Shown here one piece after another: positions 23,401 to 33,587 of a DNA stretch of 64,000 nt. The notes below the pieces were generated by a model. That model made no database searches. It was not told the origin of the DNA and worked only from the letters and a program-made list of their open reading frames with translations. The DNA lies in assembly GCA_027946555.1 (NCBI GenBank), contig JAPEVC010000059.1:1-64000 (forward strand). The letters are read 5' to 3'. The translations under genes and the position numbers were made by a program. This DNA is from Gnomoniopsis sp. IMI 355080 (taxonomy: Eukaryota > Ascomycota > Sordariomycetes > Diaporthales > Gnomoniaceae). Positions within the stretch are counted from its first letter, which is position 1. Each line of letters begins with the position of its first letter.

Positions 23401-25660
23401 CAAGCGGATGAGAATAGGTGCGAGTCGTGTTTCTCATATGAAATAAAATAGATCTGCCGGCGTGGGACGCTCGTCATGTCTTGATGAGTGCGCAGGAACC
23501 CAATCTTTAGATCGTGAGCTTAAGGTGGCTGGGTGGGTCTGTAGCGAGCGACATCGGCACTTCAGCCTCGCCTAAGGTGGAGAAACCAACCGGAAACGGC
23601 CTTTCGGTCAGATGCTCGCTGGGGTACAGAGAGGAAGAGTTCTCATCCGACTGCAGGCACTGGCTTGGGGGTCTGGCTGAAGAGCGATTCCGGTCATGGC
23701 TTTGGAGCGGTACCTCTGGACGAGGTATTTTCAGCATCCGGCTTGAACCTCGTTCATGTTCGCAGCGGCCATCCTTGGGGCTAGCAGCTGCGCGTCACGG
23801 AAGATTCTTGACGTCTAAGTAGCGGGCGATGATGCAGTCAGTCACGTTGCAGTTTGGTCCGCCACATAACAGCAGCCAAATAGTCGTCAGAACCAGAAAC
23901 TTGATCCAGCTCTGCGCATGCTTCGCAATAATCGCCAGTCATGTCGATTATGAGCAGTGACCGGCTTCCATTGGCCCACCAGCGTCACCGTGCACCATCG
24001 AGAGCAGATTAGAATCCGGCGGAAAGAAAGGCGACATGCTCGAGACTGTTGGCAGCATTCCACCCGGTCGACCTTGGCAGCTTGGGTCGTGACCTGTCAA
24101 ATTCAATTCCGTACATGCTGATGCTAAAGAAGGTCAGCTGCCCAACCTGAATGTCGCTCGCTCCCTTGGCGTAGGGAAGACCACCGAGCGAAGGTCTGGT
24201 GAGACGAAGCTGCCCAAACAACGAACATGGAGCCGAGAGGTCCACAGTGACCTGCCTGGACTGGCTGACAAGAATTTGCGATCCTTATGCCGTGCAATAT
24301 GTGCAATACCCTCTCGGTGTCTGCAAGGGTGCCAACAAGCGGCAAACAAGCCACTTGCCACGGCCTGGCTTGGAGCGAGGCATCAAAGCAGATCCCGGGC
24401 GGCCTTGTACGGCACAGCGGGTTTTGCAACGATGGCTAGCTCGTGTGCTTGGTTTCCGCTGCGGTAGTAGCGGACGTGGTGGTGGTGGTGGTGGTGGTGC
24501 TCATTGGTAGTCTGTGGAAGGGCGGAGAGGAGGTTGTGCGACAGGGGACGCAGCTATGCAATTGTGCATTTCCTCGGAGGCTTCCAGGAGGGGTCCGCCC
24601 TGGAAAATGTGGGGCAGCCGAAAACACAGCTGGAGTTCCTTCTATGTCTTCTTTAGGAAGGTTGATCCGGACAGCAACAGCAGCCCCGTGCGCACGGAAC
24701 AATGCCTCCGACGTCCGACGACATCCGACGACACTGCAAGCTCATCTTGGCGCAAAGTCCCCACCTGTCCCCCTCCACCACCTCATCAACGAACGACGTG
24801 AGAGCCTTGCCTCGCCAGTCAAACCTCCGAGCGAAGTACTGCGGCTCAGCGACTCGCAGTATACCTCCAGAGTGACAGCGGATGATAACATGTGCCCTCA
24901 GGATCTGACATGCGTCAAAATGCGTCTATCTTCATGCAGTGTTGCCTTTGCTGCAGTAGTTCTGCGTCAGCTGCATACATTCACGTTCCCGAACAATGAA
25001 ACCGGGCCGAGGATTGTGACCTGGGCCGCCTATTAATGAGGGGCTTGGCTACACGAGTCTTTGCACGATGCCCTCATTCCCCGCGTGGGAAACCTGCTCC
25101 CTGAACGTAGTTGCTCGTCTTCATTTCAAACAAACACGATCCTCGTGCTGCAACGGCTTCGCATGTACGGGTCATGGTCGAACCTACCAAATGTCTTTGA
25201 CGATGTGACGATGTGACGATGTACTTGTCAATGACCGGAAACGTTGCTAATACGGCACCCAATCTTGGACGATCTAGATTCAGGTTCTAGCATCCTAGTG
25301 TCATCAATAGCCCACCATTGCCGTGTCGAAGAACTCTGAAAGGCGCAATTGACAACATGATGTGACTCCTGACTAAGTGCACGCTGAATGGTATTGCTGG
25401 AGGCCAGCTAGTACCTACCTAGGTACCTAGGCAGCATATAATTAGAAGTCTTTGTCTGCAGCCTCAGGGTGGTTGGTCAATTGTATATAGGTCATAGCGA
25501 CCGCGTATTCAATGGCACAATGGACCATGCTTCCAGATTAGCGAATACCTGAGAGGCTATGTGCTGTAGTCCCGCGCAACAAAGAGGATTGTGTCTGCTG
25601 TTATGTCCTCTTCTAAACACTGTTTACCGAAATATCAATGCTAGACTCGTCGCAATTGAG
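20410..25660. other. long gene-free region upstream of the bZIP gene
   Basis: About 5.2 kb of normal-looking (not AT-rich) DNA with only short frames. It may be an extended promoter and 5' leader of the regulator gene or hold non-coding transcripts. It contains a G11 run near 20974, a GTG-triplet run near 24477-24500, a GACGATGT x3 repeat near 25203-25226 and a GTACCTACCTAGGTACCTAG palindromic cluster at 25411-25430. No gene could be supported. Confidence 0.4.
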
Positions 25661-26892
25661 GAAGACTAAGACAACTAATTTCTGAAAATGATGACGACGT
25701 TCAACTCATGAATGAGGAAGAGCTTCAAGTCGAGGGTCTTCGACCAATTTTATAGCTCAAGGAGACGAGGACGGAAGGTGCCTTGTACGATGAAGATGCT
25801 AATGCATTTAATCGTAGATCTAATGCCATCAACGCCAGACTGGGGAAAATACGCGCCTCGCCATCAGAGAATGATCGTGAGAGCACCCCGAACATACAAC
25901 TAATGTTGTTATCTGATTTAGATTATGAAGAAGAAAGACTCCTCGAGGAGTTCAAAATCAAGGCAAATCATAATCCTTCTCATGAGGATCTAAAATCCAT
26001 GATCTCATGCTAAGCGGTGGTGACCTTCCTCGCTTCCTCTTCCGAGGATCCAACTCACAGAGCGGTGGTAATGAATCCGAGAGCGAACCTTCATCATCAG
26101 ATGATGCTGATAGCAATTCTGTCAAGAGTCAAACTGTTCGTATGACCAACGAGAAGGATCGTATCGTGCCCTATGCCCACTTCGCAGATCCGACGATGCT
26201 AAACCACCCCAGACGCCAGAACTTCAACGCCCTACGAGAAGCGGCCGATTGGCACATCTCAGCACGACGATTCGACACGCCTTTGACCAGCTGGTCATGT
26301 GACTTCGAGACGGCCCTGTACTTCGCCTTAGCGCATTATCCCGGCGATCACGAGACTCAAGCCTTGCAAGAAGCAGGTCTCCGGTGTGACTGGGTATTCC
26401 ACGATGCTGATGTAGCGGCCGAGATCACCGTACTTGACACATGGACGATCCCCGACCGCCACTTGCGTGTCTTCCACCAACAAGCCCTCTTTCTAGACCC
26501 AGAAGCACCTGACATCCAGACTGAATTCCTCATCTACGGCGCCCTCCACCGCGCTGACGGTGTGGATCTGCGTGGCGTCTCCGTCCAGGACCTCCGCGCA
26601 ACCCTACGCTGCCCGACATGGCCCCATTGCCTCTCCCGGAATCAGCTGCCCCACCAGCCCACGCTCCAAGACATTTCCGAGGCCTGGACCATTGACCGCG
26701 TCTTTCCCATGCAGCAACAAGACAACAATACAAGGGGAGGGGGGCGGTATGCGAGAGGAGGTGGAAGAAGAAGAAGAAGAAGCTGCTCGAGCCAACAACA
26801 GCGACCTGGGTCTTGCCGTGTTAGCCGGGGAGCTCGCGCGGCAGCAGTGGGCCGGCTTGCCGCCGCGGCCCGACGCGCATTATATTGAATAG
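25661..26892 (+). pseudogene. DUF7587-like protein locus, disrupted
   Basis: Coding-like sequence runs across several frame breaks. Frame A from about 25661 reads SENDDDVQLMNEEELQVEG, an in-frame TAG at 25753-25755, then DANAFNRRSNAINARLGKIR to DLKSMISC and a stop at 26011-26013. A second frame starts at an ATG at 26007 (MLSGGDLPRFLFRGSNSQSGG) and continues through FDTPLTSWSCDFETALYFALAHYP to FPMQQQDNN. At about 26735-26800 the better reading returns to frame A and ends GLPPRPDAHYIE at 26892. The block after LPRFLFRG resembles the fungal DUF7587 domain, possibly ADP-ribosyltransferase-like; both statements are from memory. An intact shorter gene, 26007-26888, is possible if the upstream part is leader. 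Sequencing indels are an alternative. Confidence 0.5.
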
Positions 26893-27284
26893 CAGGTGCA
26901 GGTCCAATGGCCCGAAGTGTGGATGCGGCGCATTCGGAGATACTTGGAGCAGATTATCTTCGCACTGGGACGGCCGCTAGGGCTGCGCATGTCTGATGGC
27001 ATTTCCGTTCGCGAACGCGGGGACACCGTATATGGCTTTTGCGCTGTTTCGGTTAATGGAGCAGCTGCTGCTGTTTTGGGTCATGGATGACCCTCGTCAC
27101 CTAATGAGTGACGATGGCGATGATGACGAGGCAGAAGTAGAATGAGAAGAAGGAGAAGAAGAGGAAGAGGCTTATATCGTTATTTTTTTATTATCGTTTA
27201 CTTTATACTCGAATTGGCCTTATACTAGCGAGGCTGTCTCTAGTTTCATCTAGTATATTCTTAATATCTATATTATGTAAGAAC
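26893..27284. other. short convergent intergenic region
   Basis: About 390 bases between the DUF7587-like locus and the HET gene, which converge. It starts with GC-rich DNA that could still be decayed coding sequence (a short frame without an ATG, 26896-27090) and then becomes AT-rich. Confidence 0.4.
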
Positions 27285-29771
27285 TCATATTATAGTAATA
27301 GTGTCTTCGATCCACCTGGAATCATCCCAGAAATGTGGATAGATAATAGCTATTCCTACTCGGACAAACTTAGTATCCGCAATGTCCGCTGTTCTAGATA
27401 AAATCAGCGCATAAGTCATCGAACTTGCTGCTTGTTCTCTGCTTGGACCCTGGCTAGGGGTGTACGAGCTCGTGCGGATTATACTCTTTGGTGAAGGGCC
27501 CACAATCGTCGATGCAGTTGAAGAGCCTACCAACAGAAATATCAATTCCATAGGCAGTATCTTGTGCCCCCCAACTGCATCATAGGCAGACCCTTCGTTT
27601 TGAAGTCGCTGCTCATCAAGTTCTACCTCATCACTATGGGGTTTGACGACAGTGTTTGGTAACATGGTTTTGAGAACGCCGTCAAACGTCACCGTCCCGA
27701 TGTCATTACCGACCTCATCGAGAATGTTCAGGCCCAAGACTGCATCTCCTTTGGGGTCGATCGTCCAGTCCCCTGCGGGGGATGAGAACCGCCATGCCTT
27801 TGAGCTTCCATCCCATCTTGCACTCGCAGTGCGACCGGTCACTACAAGGTGACCATCCTTGACCTGTCCGAAAGGGCTATCCTCTTGCACCAATTCTGTG
27901 GTAGCCTCAAGAACTTTCAGATCCATGTCCCCCTTCACAGGGTACCATTTCACTTCGCCGTCAACACTTGCCCAGGCCCAAGATGGGGCTCTGTAAGTTG
28001 CAGGTCGATTTGGCACCTGTGATTCGGAAGCAGATTTCGTTGTCCTGGGAGCATACCAGAGAAGACTCGACTCTAGATCCCGGCGCCAGTGCCCCGCAAG
28101 ATAAGTATCCCGCACAATATCATGGACAGCTGCTGCTATCCCAGCTAGGGCTGGGAGCTTATCCTGCGTTTTGGTAAGATTGCATTTGGAAAAAGCCGAG
28201 ACAAAGTCGCGATACCAATGCGTGTAGCGATTTCGATCGCGAAGGACATCGCGAAGGAAGGAAAAAAGCAGTCCATCGCTTCTTTGCGTGACCACAATGG
28301 CTGCTTGATTCAGTGCTTTCGCATCTGGGTCCGGTCTCAAGTCGACCCTCAAGGGCTTCGCACTCTGCGCACGAGGTGAGACTTGGATTTCATACACGCC
28401 CCCAAAAGCCCTCATCAACACGTCCAACTTCAAACGGAATGAGGCCGATCTCCAGCTGTGAAAGAGATGTCTCGGATCTCGTGGCCCAAGATGAGTCTCT
28501 TCCTCGAAGCCACTCTGCGATTGCTTCGACGAGCAACACTCCCAGAACCACTGACCCGCGCAGCAGTGCAAGATCTTGCCCGAAAGCCAGCGCTCTTGTA
28601 GCGTCCAAGCTCTTGACATGATCAAGCCGCTCGTGACCTGCTGTTGCCACCGGTCTTTCGCTCTGATGTTGTATTGATGTCGCAGTGCATAAGGTTGGCC
28701 ACCCCTTTTGCTGAATGTTGAAGGCAGGGCAACCGCGTCTCCACAGGCTTCCGGTAGGAAACAGCCCTTTGTACTGTCTATTGCACCTGTCGCCGATATT
28801 GTGATGGTGCTGTTCCAGTAGAGCGTGCTCATACGCCCGGATTCGCGCTGCCAGTCCTTCTCATCGTCCTGGATGATGCATAGGCTATCGATCCAGAGAT
28901 AACGGATTCCTAGCTTTCTTGTGATGATGACTGCGTCGTGAAATGTTTTTGGAAGAATGGCCTTTGGTATACCCTGTTTCGTGTGTCGATCCAGAGATCC
29001 ATCGTGTTTCTTGGTCTGCACAGGTTGCATGCCCCCCCAGCAGTGACTTAAAGCTACATATCGACCTCTTTGATTACTCACGGACGATACCAGACGAGGA
29101 TCCGAGCCGTCTTTTCCCACATCGATGATGCGAGTGGGCAGCGGAGGATCTTGGTCATCCGCAAAGTTGGTCGTGCATTTAGAAGCCAGATGATCTCGCG
29201 ATTGCTCGCAAGTCTTCAACCAGTCTCGGACAATGTCGAACAGCGCCTCGCTCGGGGTCTGATTGCTGACGATTGTGCGACCAGGGAAGAAAACGTTGGC
29301 GTGTTCCTCACTCGAGTTGTCACCAGGAGTTCCGAGTGCATCCCCCTCCTCCACAGCGACGTGAAATTCTGAGACGCGATACTCGCTGTACCGCCAAATG
29401 CCAATCTCTGTGAATCCTGACGTGGCGGGAAGTGCAAGCTCGGGACTCAAACCTTCGCGATCATATCTAGGAACGAATGCCAGTTTGATGGTACTGCTGG
29501 GGCCCTGTCCTGTTGTAATGCTTCCAGCGTCGTCGAAAGGGCTTAGCAGTGGCGCCTCTTGGTTGGGCCTCGGGGATAGAATCGATGAGCGGCGTCCAAC
29601 TCCATGGTCAAGCCTGTAGCTGATCAGAGCGCAGAGCTCGCACGTCGCCATCGAATCATGAAGTGCTCGCCTAGTTTCCGCATGGCGATAGTACTGGGGA
29701 AGTATCAGCTGAGAGACGGTGAGCCCTTGGCAGAGATCGCACAAGTTTGGCCTGCTTGGGGTTTGAAGCAT
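27285..29771 (-). CDS. HET-domain (heterokaryon incompatibility) protein
   Basis: Single uninterrupted frame of 828 residues from the ATG at 29771. The N-terminus carries two C-x2-C pairs (LCDLCQGL and CELCALI), common in this family. The HET domain starts near residue 238 with YVALSHCWGG and contains LPKTFHDAVIITRKLGIRYLW, IDSLCIIQDDEKDWQRESGRM and YWNSTITISATGA, followed by the RAWTLQERWLSGKILHC block near residue 390. The C-terminal half (after residue about 500) contains a typical APSWAWASVDGEVKW motif. HET-domain proteins can trigger cell death when unlike strains fuse; many members have unknown partners. Ends within AT-rich DNA. The convergent DUF7587-like locus lies 392 bases away. Confidence 0.92.
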   Translation of the reverse strand: MLQTPSRPNLCDLCQGLTVSQLILPQYYRHAETRRALHDSMATCELCALISYRLDHGVGRRSSILSPRPNQEAPLLSPFDDAGSITTGQGPSSTIKLAFVPRYDREGLSPELALPATSGFTEIGIWRYSEYRVSEFHVAVEEGDALGTPGDNSSEEHANVFFPGRTIVSNQTPSEALFDIVRDWLKTCEQSRDHLASKCTTNFADDQDPPLPTRIIDVGKDGSDPRLVSSVSNQRGRYVALSHCWGGMQPVQTKKHDGSLDRHTKQGIPKAILPKTFHDAVIITRKLGIRYLWIDSLCIIQDDEKDWQRESGRMSTLYWNSTITISATGAIDSTKGCFLPEACGDAVALPSTFSKRGGQPYALRHQYNIRAKDRWQQQVTSGLIMSRAWTLQERWLSGKILHCCAGQWFWECCSSKQSQSGFEEETHLGPRDPRHLFHSWRSASFRLKLDVLMRAFGGVYEIQVSPRAQSAKPLRVDLRPDPDAKALNQAAIVVTQRSDGLLFSFLRDVLRDRNRYTHWYRDFVSAFSKCNLTKTQDKLPALAGIAAAVHDIVRDTYLAGHWRRDLESSLLWYAPRTTKSASESQVPNRPATYRAPSWAWASVDGEVKWYPVKGDMDLKVLEATTELVQEDSPFGQVKDGHLVVTGRTASARWDGSSKAWRFSSPAGDWTIDPKGDAVLGLNILDEVGNDIGTVTFDGVLKTMLPNTVVKPHSDEVELDEQRLQNEGSAYDAVGGHKILPMELIFLLVGSSTASTIVGPSPKSIIRTSSYTPSQGPSREQAASSMTYALILSRTADIADTKFVRVGIAIIYPHFWDDSRWIEDTITII

Positions 29772-30205
29772 TGATATTCCGGCGCGCTCATGAAGTTCGA
29801 ATTGTGCACTGTATTAACGTAATAATGCTGTGTCAATTGCGATATCTACTAGTAAATGTATGGCCTACTAAATACTATTGTCTATTGCTTCACTTGAAGT
29901 GGAGATTGGGTTTAGCGGTTGATGGTTGAACTGCGGGTGGCCCCGAGTGTGGTGTGACCAGGCATATCCCTGCTAGCGGCGCCAGGGCCACATTTGGATT
30001 TGTTTACTTTGCAACCAAAGTCGGACGTTGAGTCGAGTCGCGCCTTTCTTACAATCCTCTCCCAACCCGTAACGTCACCAATCAGGACCACCACAAACGT
30101 GACGCGCCTCCATTCCAATCAGTCGCTTTGAGACCTTCAATCTCCTTCCTTCTCATCATTTCCAGCTTGCTTTCGAAACCACCGAAGACTCTCTCTTTTG
30201 CCATC
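29772..30205. promoter_or_regulatory. divergent promoter region
   Basis: 434 bases between the start codons of the HET gene (minus) and the Ser/Pro-rich protein (plus); both promoters must lie here. A pyrimidine-rich stretch (CTCTCTCTTTTGCCATC) sits just before the plus-strand ATG. No specific element was identified. Confidence 0.5.
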
Positions 30206-32467
30206 ATGGCTCGTCGTCGATCTGCGCGACTGGCTAGTGCCATGCAGGTAAGTGCGAGTAAACAAATAAACAGTCTTGGCGAGGCGAGGAGACAGCCTAC
30301 AACTGATGAATGCTCCCATTGCTCACCACCATCAATTCGCTGGACAGACCCCCTCAAAGACAAAGAAGACAGCCACTACTTCCAGCCTTGACTCCGTCGC
30401 CGAGCGTGAGGAGAGCCCTGCCGACAACACCATCCAAAGCCTCGCTGCCGTCATGTCGTCCCCTATCCAAAAGCCGCCTCAAACCCCCTCCGACGCCGTC
30501 GTCATCAAACCACCCAAGTCCGAGATGCACCCAGCCAAATACCACAATGGCACCATGCCAGCACCATCGTCAGCCTTACGCCTCGGCTTTACCGACATCA
30601 AGGCCAAGACCACTGCAACTCCGGGTGTCGGCCCTCACCAGTCGACCCCCTCCAAGTCCAACGTCCCTTCTTCGCCCTTCGCCTTCTCATTCGGTTCGAA
30701 CACCGCTACTGCTTCCGACAACAACCTTGGCCCTGAGGCTCTGCGCATGATGAACGAGATTCGCGAGCAGGCAGTCAAGATCAAAGCCGAGCTTGTTGCC
30801 CAGCGTCAGCAGGAGGGCAAACAGGATGAGCAGATCAACACTCGCAAAATCGCAAAGCCCAAAGGCAAGGCTGGTCGCTACTCGGACGTCCACATGTCTC
30901 AGTTCAGGAAGATGGACTCTATCAAGAACCACCCTTCTGCATTTCGTGCTGCCCAAGCACGTGCTACCCCGGCAGCTCTTCCAGCAATGTCAAGAGCCTG
31001 AAGCGCACCCAGTCCAAGGCCAACCTCGATGACGCCCAGACGCCGCGCTCCAAGACTGCAGCTCAGAATGTTTCAGTCAAGTCAGCCAAGAAGGTTCACA
31101 CGCCCGACGAGGTCACTGACTCCCCTGCCAAGCGTGTCCGACAGCACCTAGACGACGACGCTTCCACCAACCGTCCCGTTTCGCGCGATGGCAGCAACAT
31201 CCCTCGACCCAAGACTCCAGGAAAGGACTCACGCGGTATTCCTCGCGCCAAGACCCTCGCCAACTTGATGTCGCCCACTCAGGCCTCTCTTGCGCGAGCT
31301 GCCGCCGCCAAGACCCCTACGACAGCTGCACGTTCTCTCCTTAGGTCTCCTTCAAAGATCAACCTGACCGGCCTGAAGAAGTCCTCCACCACAACCTTTC
31401 ACCACGAGTCCGAGGATGTCAAGATGGAGGATGCCCCACCTGCTGCGAAGATGCGAAGCACAAGTCTGTCTGATAGAGTCAAGTCAATGTTTGCCAAGCA
31501 CAAGTCAGCGGCATCTGTGTCCAAGTACAGCATCCCTAAGCCTGTTGCTACAACATCCAAGACGCCTGCACCCGCTCGTACGCAGAAAGACTTTCCTCCC
31601 GCTCCCTTCACTACACCTGGAAAGCGAGTCGCTCAGCGTGGCGACTTCACACCGGCACCGAAGCACGCTGCTCTCGCTCAAAACTCTCCCTCCCCTGTCA
31701 AGACTGGCATTCCTCGGTGCAAGGCGGCCAGCAGCCTAGTCAACTACCCGTCCCTTGACGCGGTTCTGGAAGGACACGCTGGCGATACCGTCTCGTACCC
31801 TGATTTGAGTGGCGTCCGCCCTTTGCCAAGGCTGGCATCAGAACCGGGAGCCTCTTCCTCCGCCAGCGAGTCGCCGCGTGAGCCGGTTCTGCCCCCTGCG
31901 GCTCCTGGCACTTTCACATTTCGCAGCGATCATACCATTAGATTCGGTAGCGACTCGCCCAAGGGCTTCGGTGGGCACTTGGGACAGTCCAGCGTGCGGC
32001 AGGTGCGCCCTTCCATGGCACCACCCGGGTCCGGAACCTCCTCTCCCTTCCCCGTCGTTCCCGCTCCCAATTCAGCCGCCCCTCGCGGCAAGGAGAACGT
32101 TCCGCCCTACCTCCAGCAGTCTAAGCATACCTCATCCTTTGATCCCAAGACCTTTGCCCACGGCGTTTCCAGTAAGAAGCGTCACCGCGTTGAGGATGAC
32201 GAGGAGGAGGCCGAACGCGAGGCGGCCGAGCGTGCTGCGAAGAAGGCTAAGAGTAGGGCTGTTCCTGAAGGCGAGGCGCTGGTCGCGCCGCGGTTGGCTA
32301 GTGCTCGGAAGCCCAACGGTATCCGAACTCCCAGCAAGATTATGAAGAGGTCGCCCTTCAAGTCTGGCATTCCATCCGCTGCTGCTAGTCCCAGTGTGGG
32401 TCACAGGTCAGGAAGCATCAGCCTTGATCGTTTGGCCTATCTTGCTCAGCCAAAGCAGAGGAAGTGA
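30206..32467 (+). CDS. basic Ser/Pro/Lys-rich conserved fungal protein, frame break inside
   Basis: Exon 1 30206-30247 (MARRRSARLASAMQ), intron 30248-30347 with GTAAGT donor, then a long exon to 32467. The frame that starts at 30348 reaches HMSQFRKMDSIKNHPSAFRA and would stop at 30999-31001, but coding character continues in another frame from about 30973 (SSSNVKSLKRTQSKANLDD) to the end, so one base seems missing near the C run at about 30969-30972. The protein is very basic, full of SPSK/TPSK and TPxK motifs, with a KEN-like PRGKENVPPYL and an acidic-to-basic charged helix (DDEEEAEREAAERAAKKAK). This looks like a chromatin-, spindle- or microtubule-associated cell-cycle protein, but that is inference. 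The family seems conserved in Pezizomycotina; I cannot name it. Confidence 0.7.
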
Positions 32468-33587
32468 GATGGGGCTCTGGTAGGAGGGAGTCCTCGTTGT
32501 AAAGTCTGATCAGTTGCACGTGATGCGGCTGCTATTTGGAAGAGTGGTATTTTCATCACTCACTAGACAGCCCTTGGTAAGGGACTTGGTGTCACGTTTT
32601 GGTTCGTCTGGAAAAGGTGATCTCAGCATCGACGCGATGATTCTTTGGACATGGACTCGGTTTGAAGCCTATTGGTTTCTTAAGGCCCGTGTCATAAAAT
32701 TATTGGTTGCTGCAGCATGTTTGGGCGTTTCATGGCCGCCGAACATCAGTTGTCGTACCAACACGAGGATTGCATGGCTGTCAACATGATCCTGAACCAT
32801 TGGTGGGTGGACACCAGCCACACGAGATGCAGGTCTCCCAAACTCATGTGTCGCGTGCGATTTTCGCTTGCTGCAAAACGACGGTTCTGTCAGAGTAGAC
32901 GGAGGTCTTGCGATGCTTTCAAGGACTTCTCGTGCAACGGCTTTTTTTCGCCGGCAACTCATTGCATGTAGTGTATGATTGGTTCACCTGAGGTTTTATT
33001 GTACAGTACTCGGGCTGGACGGGATGCGGCTGGAGTTTGTGGTTGATACTTGAGAGCAGGGGAGAACTTTCCCCAGGTGAGCATAAAAGGTCTTTGGCGT
33101 TAATAATGGTTGATTCAGAGGTTTGTTTTGAGGGCCCATGATGTCCAGGTTAGGAACTCGCTGTACAAGGTAGCAACCTGAATATAAATGCGATTCGATC
33201 ATGAGGCCTGTTGCCATTCTACACAATGACAGCTCAGCACTGACTTATTGTTGTTTTCTGTCCGGAGCATGGGGGCTAGAGACACTACTATTTGTAAGGT
33301 GTGTTCCTGCCTCTCTAAACTGATCAACGGCAATTTCTATGGCAAGATGGATGATATTCTGTTTCCACCAAGAAGGTCCGATACCGAACCTATCTACCAT
33401 CTGATCCTCCTGAGTTTGCCCACCACAACATAAGACCGTCCATCCCAATCACCAAACACTCGCTATCCCATGACATTCTATTATCATGAACGCAATCTTT
33501 CAATTGCACACACTCACTTATCAAACAGTCTTACACTCGTTCAGAACAACGAAACCATTACCGTCCCCGCAAACCTGCTCCATCAAA
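32468..33587. other. intergenic, no gene seen
   Basis: About 1.1 kb between two plus-strand genes; short frames only. Should contain the 3' UTR of the first gene and the promoter of the LIM gene. Confidence 0.45.

Noticed and set aside
24443..25036. 197-codon plus-strand frame
   Set aside because: Contains a Val run from a GTG repeat, no ATG context or domain; likely chance in GC-balanced intergenic DNA.
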